Shown here piece by piece: positions 1-5,409 of a stretch of 5,843 bases of DNA. Numbering within the stretch: the first letter of the stretch is position 1; the number at the start of each line of letters is the position of its first letter. The translations under genes were made by a program, and so were the position numbers. The notes under the pieces were generated by a model. The model did no database searches, had not been told where the DNA came from, and worked only from the letters and a program-made list of their open reading frames with translations. This stretch comes from Oligoflexia bacterium (lineage in GTDB: Bacteria; Bdellovibrionota; UBA1018). The DNA is taken from the NCBI GenBank assembly GCA_903854365.1, contig CAINWE010000252.1, positions 1 through 5,843 on the forward strand, given 5' to 3'.

Positions 1-375
1 GATCGTGAGGGCCTTAAGAAATCGATATTTCTCACGCTCGATGCGACGAAGATTGCATGGGCACTGTCCAACTTACTGACGAATGCTTTGCGGCATACTC
101 CGAAGGGGGGTAGAGTGGAAGTTTCGCTGAAGGCTGAGGAGAGTTGGGTGGAGGTTCGGGTGAGCGACACGGGACCTGGCATTGAGCTGCAGCGGCAAGA
201 GAGAATATTTGAAAAATTTAATTCTTATTATGACCTCCGAGTGGCGCGGTCGGGAGCGGTGGGCGCCGGTCTTGCTATTGCGAAGGAGATAGTCTCGGCT
301 CATGGCGGGGACATTTGGGTGACGAGTCAGCAAGGATTAGGGGCCGAGTTTGGATTTAGACTACCGATGAATTAA
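1..375 (+). CDS. Sensor histidine kinase, C-terminal ATPase domain (5' end outside window)
   Basis: The frame is open from base 1, so the sensor, membrane and His-phosphotransfer parts lie to the left and only the last 124 residues are seen. These form a HATPase_c domain, which binds ATP and phosphorylates the kinase's own His before transfer to a response regulator. Visible motifs in order are the N box (NLLTNALRHTP, residues 24-34), the G1 box (DTGPGI), the F box (IFEKF) and the G2 box (VGAGLAIAKEIV), with a closing GAEFGFRLP strand. The G2 box reads AVGAGLA where GxGLGLA is usual, so its first Gly is displaced; the remainder looks functional. A start inside the window (TTG at 88) is not credible, because it would cut through the N box. 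A response regulator follows on the same strand after 133 bp, and the two are inferred to be cognate. The domain assignment is secure; the signal sensed cannot be seen. Confidence 0.93.
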   Translation, partial: DREGLKKSIFLTLDATKIAWALSNLLTNALRHTPKGGRVEVSLKAEESWVEVRVSDTGPGIELQRQERIFEKFNSYYDLRVARSGAVGAGLAIAKEIVSAHGGDIWVTSQQGLGAEFGFRLPMN

Positions 376-401
376 AGAGTGACCAGAATAGGATTTGAGA
401 A

Positions 402-467
402 CGGACATTTCAGTGGTAGTGCATCTCTGTCCGCATCTGAGCTGGACAATCGTTTTTAAAAAATGAT
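402..467. promoter_or_regulatory. Dyads in the kinase-regulator gap, possible operator region
   Basis: The 133-bp gap before the regulator has no T-tract terminator but holds two symmetric elements. CGGACA (402-407) and TGTCCG (428-433) form an inverted repeat, and GGACA recurs at 444-448. A 19-bp near-palindrome at 449-467 (ATCGTTTTTAAAAAATGAT) has one G/T mismatch around a central A. TGGACA at 443-448 resembles a -35 box, but no convincing -10 lies 16-18 bp downstream, so no start site is assigned. These could be sites for autoregulation or simply AT-rich spacer. Confidence 0.25.
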
Positions 468-494
468 CTTGAGTGGAGTAGGGAATTCTATTTT

Positions 495-503
495 GGAAAG
501 GAG
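495..503 (+). promoter_or_regulatory. Ribosome binding site fixing the GTG start of the response regulator
   Basis: GGAAAGGAG ends 5 nt before the GTG at 509. This strong Shine-Dalgarno sequence supports the GTG, from which the protein begins MARILVVDDE, the normal first strand and acidic pair of a receiver domain. Confidence 0.75.
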
Positions 504-508
504 CTCTT

Positions 509-1870
509 GTGGCACGTATTCTGGTTGTCGATGATGAAAAAAGTATTCTCACCACGATTGACGCTGTCCTCAAAAGCGCCGGTCATCAAGTCGAGTTGGC
601 TGACAGCGGGGAAATGGCTATCACTCTGATGAGAAAAGCAGTGCCAGACGTCATTTTGACCGATCTGCGCATGGACGGCATGAGCGGGATCGATCTGTTG
701 GGTAAGGCGCGTGAATACTTCCCAACGGCTACGGCCGTAGTCATGACGGCTTATGGTGCTATTGATACTGCGGTTGCAGCCATCAAAGGTGGAGCTTACG
801 ACTATTTGGTGAAGCCATTTACTCCCCAGCAGCTGGAACACTTAATTGATAGGATCGAAGATTATCGCAGGTTAAGGGAAGAAAATACGAAGCTTCGTGA
901 TCAGGTGGATGCACTCTCAGAGCCTTCTGCCATCGTTACTCAGAACCCCAGAATGCAGAAGGTGCTTGATACTGCAAAGAAGGTGGCAGTGACTGATTCA
1001 ACGGTTTTGATTACCGGAGAAAGTGGAACCGGAAAAACGTTGTTGGCTAAGTTAATTCATGACGGCAGTCCCCGTTGTAAGGGGCCTTTCGCAGTCGTTA
1101 ATTGTGCAACACTTTCTGAAAATCTATTGGAAAGTGAGCTCTTTGGTCATGTTCGAGGAGCGTTTACAGGAGCAGTGAAGGATAAGATGGGTCGGTTGCA
1201 AGTTGCCGACTCAGGCACTGTATTTTTGGATGAGATCGGCGAGGTATCGCCGAGTCTGCAAACTAAGCTCCTCCGATTTTTACAAGAACGAGAATTCGAA
1301 AGAGTGGGAGATACGAAGACGATCCGAGTGGATGTCAGGATTATTGCCGCAACTAATAAAGACTTAGAGAAGGAAGTAAAAGAGGGGCGCTTTCGGGAGG
1401 ATCTCTACTTCCGCTTGAATGTCATCGATTTGCATATGCCTTCGTTGAGGCAGCGCCCAGAAGATATTTTAACTCTAGCGGATCAATTGCTAGCACGGTC
1501 GTTTGTTTCGACCGGGCGAAAGCCGAGGCCGATTAACGATTTGGCAAAACAAGTGATTCAGAATTATGGGTGGCCAGGTAATATTAGGGAACTCAAAAAT
1601 GCGCTCGAGCGGGCCGCAATTTTGTGCACGGGAGATCAAGTCACCCTCGAGGATTTGCCAGATCGGGTTTTAGAGCAGACGCAATCTGGATTTTCAAGTC
1701 AGGTTCAAATTTCTGCACTGACCCCGAGTGATGTGAGTTTAGAAGATATTGAAAAGCAGCACATTCGGCACGTACTTTCCACGGCAGCAACGCTCGAGGA
1801 GGCGGCAGGAATTCTCGGTATAAATTTAAGTACTTTGTGGCGCAAGCGAAGGCGCTACAGTTTAGAATAG
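509..1870 (+). CDS. NtrC-family sigma-54-dependent response regulator (AlgB-like)
   Basis: This cytoplasmic transcription activator is phosphorylated by a histidine kinase and then uses ATP hydrolysis to open sigma-54 RNA polymerase complexes. The 453 residues have the full three-domain layout. The receiver domain is at about 3-120, with acidic pocket D8-D9, phospho-acceptor D52, T80 and K102. A linker helix at 121-137 joins it to the AAA+ domain at about 140-375. That domain has Walker A GESGTGKT (170-177), the sigma-54 contact loop GAFTGA (217-222), Walker B GTVFLDEIGE (236-245), arginine-finger region FREDLYFRLNV (295-305), and WPGNIREL (355-362). A Fis-type helix-turn-helix lies at about 428-452 and ends LWRKRRRYSL, recalling the tail of Pseudomonas AlgB. 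All key residues are present and the length is typical. The start is GTG with a strong ribosome site. The truncated kinase upstream is the probable partner. Likely nearby targets are the two leftward lipoprotein genes, which carry -24/-12 promoters. The family is certain; the AlgB likeness is from memory of the C-terminus only. Confidence 0.96.
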   Translation: MARILVVDDEKSILTTIDAVLKSAGHQVELADSGEMAITLMRKAVPDVILTDLRMDGMSGIDLLGKAREYFPTATAVVMTAYGAIDTAVAAIKGGAYDYLVKPFTPQQLEHLIDRIEDYRRLREENTKLRDQVDALSEPSAIVTQNPRMQKVLDTAKKVAVTDSTVLITGESGTGKTLLAKLIHDGSPRCKGPFAVVNCATLSENLLESELFGHVRGAFTGAVKDKMGRLQVADSGTVFLDEIGEVSPSLQTKLLRFLQEREFERVGDTKTIRVDVRIIAATNKDLEKEVKEGRFREDLYFRLNVIDLHMPSLRQRPEDILTLADQLLARSFVSTGRKPRPINDLAKQVIQNYGWPGNIRELKNALERAAILCTGDQVTLEDLPDRVLEQTQSGFSSQVQISALTPSDVSLEDIEKQHIRHVLSTAATLEEAAGILGINLSTLWRKRRRYSLE

Positions 1871-1878
1871 TCGGCATT

Positions 1879-1913
1879 CTTGGAGTCGTAATCGCAGCGA
1901 TTTCGGCTTCAAG
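1879..1913 (+). terminator. Strong hairpin between convergent genes, likely terminator of the response regulator
   Basis: The 35-nt dyad begins 8 nt after the regulator's stop. It pairs CTTGGAGTCG (1879-1888) with CGGCTTCAAG (1904-1913) and AATCG with CGATT, leaving one T/T mismatch and a CAG triloop, so 15 of 16 positions pair. Two of these pairs are G-U in rightward RNA but would be A/C mismatches in leftward RNA. The structure therefore suits the rightward transcript, which points to the regulator gene as its owner. No T tract follows, so it is not a textbook intrinsic terminator; it may instead act as a 3' stability hairpin. Confidence 0.55.
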
Positions 1914-1920
1914 AGGTCGC

Positions 1921-2565
1921 TCAGCGCGCTCCGTGATTCGAGGCGAGTGCTGAGCCCCAACCGTTAGGACAGTCTTCTTGATCGGCAATGAGGACAAGTG
2001 CGTTTAGGACGCCAAGTAGGTTTTTTGAGGCTACGGGATCTTGAAGGGTTGTGCACATATCAGATCCCCTTTGAGCAAAAAGTTGTCGTTTAGTCCCATC
2101 GATCAGTTTGATTTCTACCGTACCGTCCATAGATTTCTTGTAGTATCCGTTGGAATCCAATTCTGGATTGACCGGAGTACAGTCTTCTTCGGCGCGAGGA
2201 GGAGTCTGAATCGCGATATTAATAGCTTGCACCATTTGGCTCCAAAGTTCCACAGATTGAACTGCTCCGTAGGCGTCCTTTCCGCATGCATTTCTTGAAG
2301 TGTTAAAGTGAGCGACTGTATCAAGAGTTGTCTTCGCATAATTAGCGATCAAGGTGAGTTGAGTCCATCCTTCTGCAATCGGTTCGGGTATTTCATGTTG
2401 TACGGGTTCTTGTGCAGGAGGAGGGAGGGTGGAGTGTTGGTTTGTGGTGGATGTATTCTCAGCTTGCAGGCAACTCGAGAGTGAAGCTCCGATGAGAGCG
2501 ATGCTCAGCAGGGTCGAGAGAGAACTGCAGAGTAAAGGACGCGCTTGGGTATGGATTGAAGTCAT
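1921..2565 (-). CDS. Predicted lipoprotein of unknown function, 214 residues
   Basis: I do not recognise a family. The N-terminus is a lipoprotein signal peptide: basic R9, a hydrophobic stretch at 16-29 (LSTLLSIALIGASL), then lipobox LSSC with lipidated Cys32. Residue +2 is Leu, with no Asp retention signal, which favours the outer membrane in a Gram-negative cell. Residues 33-64 are a Thr/Pro/Gln-rich flexible tether, followed by a compact domain of about 150 residues. Four mature cysteines (94, 129, 171, 199) could make two disulfides. The ATG at 2565 is preceded by GGGGG with 6 nt between, a weak but usable ribosome site, and by a sigma-54 promoter candidate whose predicted start gives a leader of about 15 nt. 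The gene lies downstream of a second Cys-containing lipoprotein on the same strand and converges with a sigma-54 activator, so control by that regulator is inferred. Confidence 0.85.
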   Translation of the reverse strand: MTSIHTQARPLLCSSLSTLLSIALIGASLSSCLQAENTSTTNQHSTLPPPAQEPVQHEIPEPIAEGWTQLTLIANYAKTTLDTVAHFNTSRNACGKDAYGAVQSVELWSQMVQAINIAIQTPPRAEEDCTPVNPELDSNGYYKKSMDGTVEIKLIDGTKRQLFAQRGSDMCTTLQDPVASKNLLGVLNALVLIADQEDCPNGWGSALASNHGAR

Positions 2566-2590
2566 TTTAAACCCCCGTTGCGGTTAAACA

Positions 2591-2606
2591 TGCAACCCAA
2601 ATGCCA
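2591..2606 (-). promoter_or_regulatory. Sigma-54 (-24/-12) promoter candidate for the 214-residue lipoprotein gene
   Basis: Read leftward the site is TGGCATTTGGGTTGCA. It matches the TGGCACG-N4-TTGCA consensus except at two positions (CG replaced by TT) and has the invariant GG-N10-GC spacing. The start of transcription is expected near 2580, about 15 nt before the ATG, leaving just enough leader for the GGGGG ribosome site. The convergent neighbour encodes a sigma-54 activator. Confidence 0.62.
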
Positions 2607-2608
2607 TA

Positions 2609-2644
2609 AGAAACCAGGAAGAGTCGCACCTCATCCTGGTTTCT
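2609..2644 (-). terminator. Perfect 11-bp hairpin between the lipoprotein genes
   Basis: AGAAACCAGGA (2609-2619) pairs perfectly with TCCTGGTTTCT (2634-2644). After one mismatch, GAG pairs with CTC (2621-2623/2630-2632) around a 6-nt loop. It lies 90 bp beyond the stop of the 326-residue lipoprotein gene and directly before the -24 element of the next gene. It may end the upstream transcript and insulate the sigma-54 promoter. Leftward RNA continues TTATGG, without a T run, so termination is not proven. Its centre falls near -46 of the predicted start, so a protein-binding dyad is the alternative. Confidence 0.4.
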
Positions 2645-2660
2645 CTGACTAACGGAGGGG

Positions 2661-2744
2661 CCGAAAACTTGGTTCGGAATTCTGGGGTACTCTGGGTCTC
2701 GAGGGAACTAGAGCCCAGAGCCATTTCGAATACTTATCGAAATG
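2661..2744. promoter_or_regulatory. Cluster of dyads, candidate upstream activator sites
   Basis: Three inverted repeats follow each other. They are CCGAA/TTCGG (2661-2665/2673-2677), CTCTGGG-T-CTC with GAG-CCCAGAG (2690-2700/2711-2720, one bulged base), and CATTTCGA-N7-TCGAAATG (2722-2744), the last enclosing the stop codon of the 326-residue lipoprotein gene. TCTGGG also occurs twice exactly 10 bp apart (2681 and 2691) and once inverted (CCCAGA, 2714-2719). Measured from the predicted start near 2580, the TCTGGG group lies at about -101 to -139 and the last dyad is centred near -153, the range where enhancer-binding activators usually sit. An RNA role, such as 3'-end hairpins, is equally possible. 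Confidence 0.35.
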
Positions 2745-3714
2745 AAGCAGGGGTTCCGGTGGTCAAGACCAGCGAGCTGGGAGCTTTACAGACCCCCTGT
2801 TGGCAGGTCGCAGCAGCGTGGTTCAAGTTGAAACCCGTGCGATCTGTGCATCCGGGTCTCATGAGTTTTTCCCCGCAAGCTTGGATCACCTGTCCCCAGG
2901 ATTCTTGAATTTTGGTTTTGTTGGTTTTGATTTGTTCGATGTTTGCAACAGATAAAGGGAGGACTTTTGCGCAATTATCCACTTCTAGAAAGGCTTGCGT
3001 ATCGGGTGCAATGGCATTCAACGTTGAGTCGAAGTAGCCACACTCAGCGTCCTGCTTGCAGCTGGTGAGGGTTCCGGTAAGAGCTTGTAGACTGTTGATT
3101 CCGTCTTCGCAGGCCTCTGGGAAGGGTGTTGGAGCGTAATAGGTTTCGGTCAGTTTTCGGACTCCGGCATACAGGGCCTTCGCCTCGTCCGCAGACTTGA
3201 GAGTGAAATACAAATCAAGACCGGTTGTCCGCAGAAGTTTTTGCTCCCCGGAAGAGTTATTAGCAAGGGTAATTAAATCTTCTGAAGTGGTCGCTGATTC
3301 AAGGGCGATGTGTTCTTCAGTTCCGAGAAGAGACAGTCCCCCTCCCGTGCTAGACCCGTCACCGACAGTCGCTTTGAGGAGTGTCATCAGGGCGACTCGG
3401 TCCTCCTCTTTAATGCTTCCACTCCTGATTTCTCCTGATGGTCCAGGGCCTACTTGATAATGTCCTGATTGGTCTACCGAGAATCCGTAATAGCCCACGC
3501 AATCCGTTGCATTGACTGTGTCCGAGCATTTGGCCAAGAGCTTCAAGGTCCAGTTTGCAGCGGGGGCGGCAGCATGGGTTTCTCGATTGGTCCTATCCGT
3601 GGGCAGTCCTGATGCCGACGAGTCGATAGGATTTAAATTCGAATTATTTTTAGAGCATCCAATTAGGGTTGTGCCGATACAAAGTGCAGAGATTGCAATA
3701 AGCGCGCTGCGCAT
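2734..3714 (-). CDS. Predicted Cys-rich lipoprotein of unknown function, 326 residues
   Basis: No family is recognised. The signal peptide runs from R2 through a hydrophobic stretch (ALIAISALCIGTTL) to lipobox LIGC, lipidated at Cys20. Ser at +2 predicts outer-membrane sorting. A Ser/Asn/Ala-rich tether (21-53) leads to a soluble domain. Besides Cys20 the mature protein has ten cysteines (63, 72, 202, 219, 225, 248, 280, 289, 304, 309), an even number that allows five disulfides. Eight of them fall in the last 125 residues. The pattern there, CKQDAEC at 219-225 through to CQQGVC at 304-309, looks like a small disulfide-stabilised extracytoplasmic module of the CxxDxxC...CxxGxC kind. A Gly/Ser stretch at 118-128 may be a linker between sub-domains. 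The ATG has an excellent AAGGAGG ribosome site 7 nt upstream (3722-3728). A sigma-54 promoter candidate lies about 80 bp before the start. The neighbouring smaller lipoprotein has a similar promoter, so the two are probably co-regulated. Confidence 0.88.
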   Translation of the reverse strand: MRSALIAISALCIGTTLIGCSKNNSNLNPIDSSASGLPTDRTNRETHAAAPAANWTLKLLAKCSDTVNATDCVGYYGFSVDQSGHYQVGPGPSGEIRSGSIKEEDRVALMTLLKATVGDGSSTGGGLSLLGTEEHIALESATTSEDLITLANNSSGEQKLLRTTGLDLYFTLKSADEAKALYAGVRKLTETYYAPTPFPEACEDGINSLQALTGTLTSCKQDAECGYFDSTLNAIAPDTQAFLEVDNCAKVLPLSVANIEQIKTNKTKIQESWGQVIQACGEKLMRPGCTDRTGFNLNHAAATCQQGVCKAPSSLVLTTGTPASFR

Positions 3715-3792
3715 TGAGAATCCTCCTTCAGACAGGAAATTGAGATCACATTAAACGGGGCAACAAAGGCCACGTTGATGGGCGGGGTGCTG

Positions 3793-3808
3793 TGCAATCT
3801 CTATGCCT
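3793..3808 (-). promoter_or_regulatory. Sigma-54 (-24/-12) promoter candidate for the 326-residue lipoprotein gene
   Basis: Read leftward the site is AGGCATAGAGATTGCA, with exact GG-N10-GC spacing and a full TTGCA at -12. It shares GGCAT-N6-TTGCA with the promoter candidate of the other lipoprotein gene. Three consensus positions differ (T, C and G of TGGCACG). The predicted start is near 3782, giving a leader of about 67 nt that ends with the AAGGAGG ribosome site. Confidence 0.55.
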
Positions 3809-3819
3809 GAAGAAATAAA

Positions 3820-4482
3820 TTAGGTGCGGGCTCTTGATTGTGTGCGCGCACCCAGAAAGAGCCTAAAGTTTTCCTTTAATTGGTCGTGGACCTGCTGGGG
3901 CTCGCCAAGCATGAGAAGCGATTCAGCCACCGATTCTAGGGTCGATAAGCATTCCCGGCGTGGTTCTTTGCGAGCGTTGCCATAGAGGGACCGTTCCTTA
4001 GGATTGAGGATGGCCCTTTTGAGTTTGAGAAGCCAAGGATTTCTCCACCAGAGTGTTTTGGCCTGACTCCACGTTCCGTCGAGAATGACCAGGCCATCCA
4101 GGTCTTCTGGCAGAGGGGCACGCACTGCGGTTCCCTTGCGCGAAACAAATTGGAGCGGGGGGCTGCTGGTTTTTACTTGGGCATCGAGGGTTTTGATGCC
4201 GCTACCCAAATAGAGAACTACCCAGCGGGAAGGCGGGGTCTCTTCGCCGTTCAGCGCGTTTTTGAGGTTCGGCCAGGACAAACCAGTGCGAATTTGCGCT
4301 TTCTGTAAAGAGAGCTGGACGAGGGGTGCACTGCCGAGTTCATGGCCGGGCTCCTGTGGGTGTTGCAAAATGAGCACCCTGAGTCGTGTTGGCATGGATT
4401 TGAGGTGGGAACAGATGCAACGGTTTTGAGGTAATTGGCATATCGGGCAGTTTTCTGTCATAGGATCGGGAGTCTTTAGCAC
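3820..4482 (-). CDS. DTW domain protein, probable tRNA-uridine aminocarboxypropyltransferase (TapT-like)
   Basis: Members of this family (E. coli TapT, formerly YfiP) use S-adenosylmethionine to place a 3-amino-3-carboxypropyl group on uridine in tRNA, at U47 in the bacterial enzyme. The 220 residues show the expected parts. There is an N-terminal zinc-knuckle-like CPICQLPQNRCIC (C12, C15, C22, C24), an LILQHPQE strand (37-44), and the naming DxTW motif as LDGTWSQA (134-141). Conserved basic residues follow in YGNARKEPRRECLSTLES (167-184). The start used is GTG at 4482, overlapping the radC stop by 7 nt, so translation is probably coupled. An ATG seven codons later (4461) would keep the zinc motif and cannot be excluded; neither start has a clear ribosome site. 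The gene forms one unit with radC and ends 105 bp before the next leftward gene. The DTW call is secure; the exact modified position is inferred from the family. Confidence 0.9.
   Translation of the reverse strand: MLKTPDPMTENCPICQLPQNRCICSHLKSMPTRLRVLILQHPQEPGHELGSAPLVQLSLQKAQIRTGLSWPNLKNALNGEETPPSRWVVLYLGSGIKTLDAQVKTSSPPLQFVSRKGTAVRAPLPEDLDGLVILDGTWSQAKTLWWRNPWLLKLKRAILNPKERSLYGNARKEPRRECLSTLESVAESLLMLGEPQQVHDQLKENFRLFLGARTQSRART
3829..3863. promoter_or_regulatory. Nested dyad upstream of the second sigma-54 promoter candidate
   Basis: GGCTCTT (3829-3835) and AAGAGCC (3857-3863) flank a perfect palindrome GTGCGCGCAC (3842-3851), and both symmetries centre near 3846. The element lies in the last codons of the DTW gene, at about -47 to -81 from the predicted lipoprotein transcript start. 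It may be an activator site, or an RNA hairpin near the 3' end of the DTW message. It includes one CCCAGA (3851-3856), a hexamer also present in the dyad cluster before the other promoter. Confidence 0.25.
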
Positions 4483-5246
4483 AGGACAGGGGGGGAGATC
4501 CAGGATTCCTCATGAGGGCTGACAATCCAATGTCCTAGAAGGTGGATTCCGAAGACTTTGGTAACCGAGTCAATCCGGAGGGTAAGTTCAGAGTCTTGGG
4601 CAGAAGGTTGGGAAAAGCCGGACGGGTGATTATGAATGAGAAAAACTCCCTCTGGCCGCAAGGAGAGGAGGCGAGCAAAGATTTCTACCGGGTCCAGGTT
4701 GACGTGGGTTCTATTGCCCCGTTCGACGATGCAGAGTTGACCGACCTCTCCCGTTGTGTAGACGGGCACGAATCCGAACCACTCATGAGAATCGTTTCTC
4801 GCCCGATCCGAAATCCGCTGAAGAGCTAGGACGGCAAGTCCGGCCGTGGAGGGGGGCAAATGATCTCCCTTGCGATCGTTTAGGATCTTAGACCTGGAGT
4901 TTCGAAAGCAGGAGTAACGACGCCCGATTTCCATGGCAGCGAGGATTTTGGCTTGTCCCGCCGGTCCTAGACCTGAAATTTCAATTAAATGAGAGCGGCC
5001 GCAGGATTCCATAGCCGTGAAAAACGCTCGTGCCTCCTCATCATGACTTAAGCCCTCGCCTGGTCTGGTGAGAATTTTTTGAGCTAATCCAAGGCAACCT
5101 GTCCCGGGGGGGCCAGCGCCGAGGATTAATGCTAAGCACTCTCGGAGACTTAAGCAAGAAGGCCCCGCTTCAAGACAGCGTTCTCGAGGCATTTCATGGG
5201 ACGGGATTGTGGAAATTAGGGGCGGTTTGGGGATTTTTGATTTCAT
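4476..5246 (-). CDS. radC: RadC family JAMM/MPN-domain protein
   Basis: RadC proteins have an N-terminal UPF0758/helix-hairpin-helix region and a C-terminal JAMM (MPN) metallo-hydrolase-like domain. Their cellular role is unsettled, and a DNA-repair function is doubted. The sequence shows MPRERCLEAG (19-28), the LSLRECLALILGAG segment (32-45), and hairpin-helix GLGPAGQAKILAAMEIGRR (92-110). The JAMM metal motif is HNHPSG (205-210) with S215 and D218 as in PSAQDSEL; E175 is the likely upstream acid. Two usually conserved stretches are altered: PREIF reads PVEIF (186-190) and the DHIIIG-like strand reads GHWIVS. At 256 residues it is about 30 longer than common RadC proteins, partly from an 18-residue basic N-terminal extension. 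No clear ribosome site precedes the ATG at 5246 or the in-frame ATG at 5192 (Met19), so the true start could be the latter. The last codons overlap the DTW gene. Confidence 0.92.
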   Translation of the reverse strand: MKSKIPKPPLISTIPSHEMPRERCLEAGPSCLSLRECLALILGAGPPGTGCLGLAQKILTRPGEGLSHDEEARAFFTAMESCGRSHLIEISGLGPAGQAKILAAMEIGRRYSCFRNSRSKILNDRKGDHLPPSTAGLAVLALQRISDRARNDSHEWFGFVPVYTTGEVGQLCIVERGNRTHVNLDPVEIFARLLSLRPEGVFLIHNHPSGFSQPSAQDSELTLRIDSVTKVFGIHLLGHWIVSPHEESWISPPVLC

Positions 5247-5409
5247 AGGGTAGACTTAAAGTGCAAGCGGCGGACTGGGTTTGAGCCGAGGATCTTCAGT
5301 TTTCTGTTAGAAATCAGGAGAATCAGTCGCAATTTCGGACTTAACTGCATGCCCAGTCCCATTGCAAACATCGGTGGAAATCTAAAAGATCCTGGGTTAA
5401 GGTCCGCTC
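5247..5409. promoter_or_regulatory. Divergent intergenic region between radC and the small membrane protein gene
   Basis: This 163-bp gap must hold promoters in both directions, but I see no convincing -35/-10 or -24/-12 pair. TTGCAA (5362-5367) with TAAAAG (5383-5388) is 15 bp apart and weak. An 8-bp inverted repeat, GGACTGGG (5272-5279) and CCCAGTCC (5352-5359), brackets the centre, and TTTCT-GTT-AGAAA (5301-5313) is a small dyad. These may be operators or chance. Confidence 0.3.

Noticed and set aside
508..523. TGGCACG at the response regulator start resembling a -24 element
   Set aside because: It overlaps the start codon, and no TTGC follows at -12; it simply encodes the first residues.
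1641..1997. Leftward open frame across the end of the response regulator
   Set aside because: It is antisense to the helix-turn-helix region and crosses the convergent hairpin; composition is not protein-like.
2041..2339. Open frames on either strand within the 214-residue lipoprotein gene
   Set aside because: They overlap a frame with a clear signal peptide and lipobox and show no domain character of their own.
3750..3755. Leftward TTTAAT resembling a sigma-70 -10 box
   Set aside because: No acceptable -35 box 16-18 bp upstream (TCAACG at the 17-bp position matches only half).
3759..3772. Sigma-54-like TGGCC...TTGCC on the minus strand before the 326-residue lipoprotein gene
   Set aside because: GG to GC spacing is 8 rather than the required 10; the site at 3793-3808 fits exactly.
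4542..4829. Rightward open frame opposite radC
   Set aside because: It lies antisense within the radC JAMM coding region, whose motifs are unmistakable; no ribosome site or recognisable protein.
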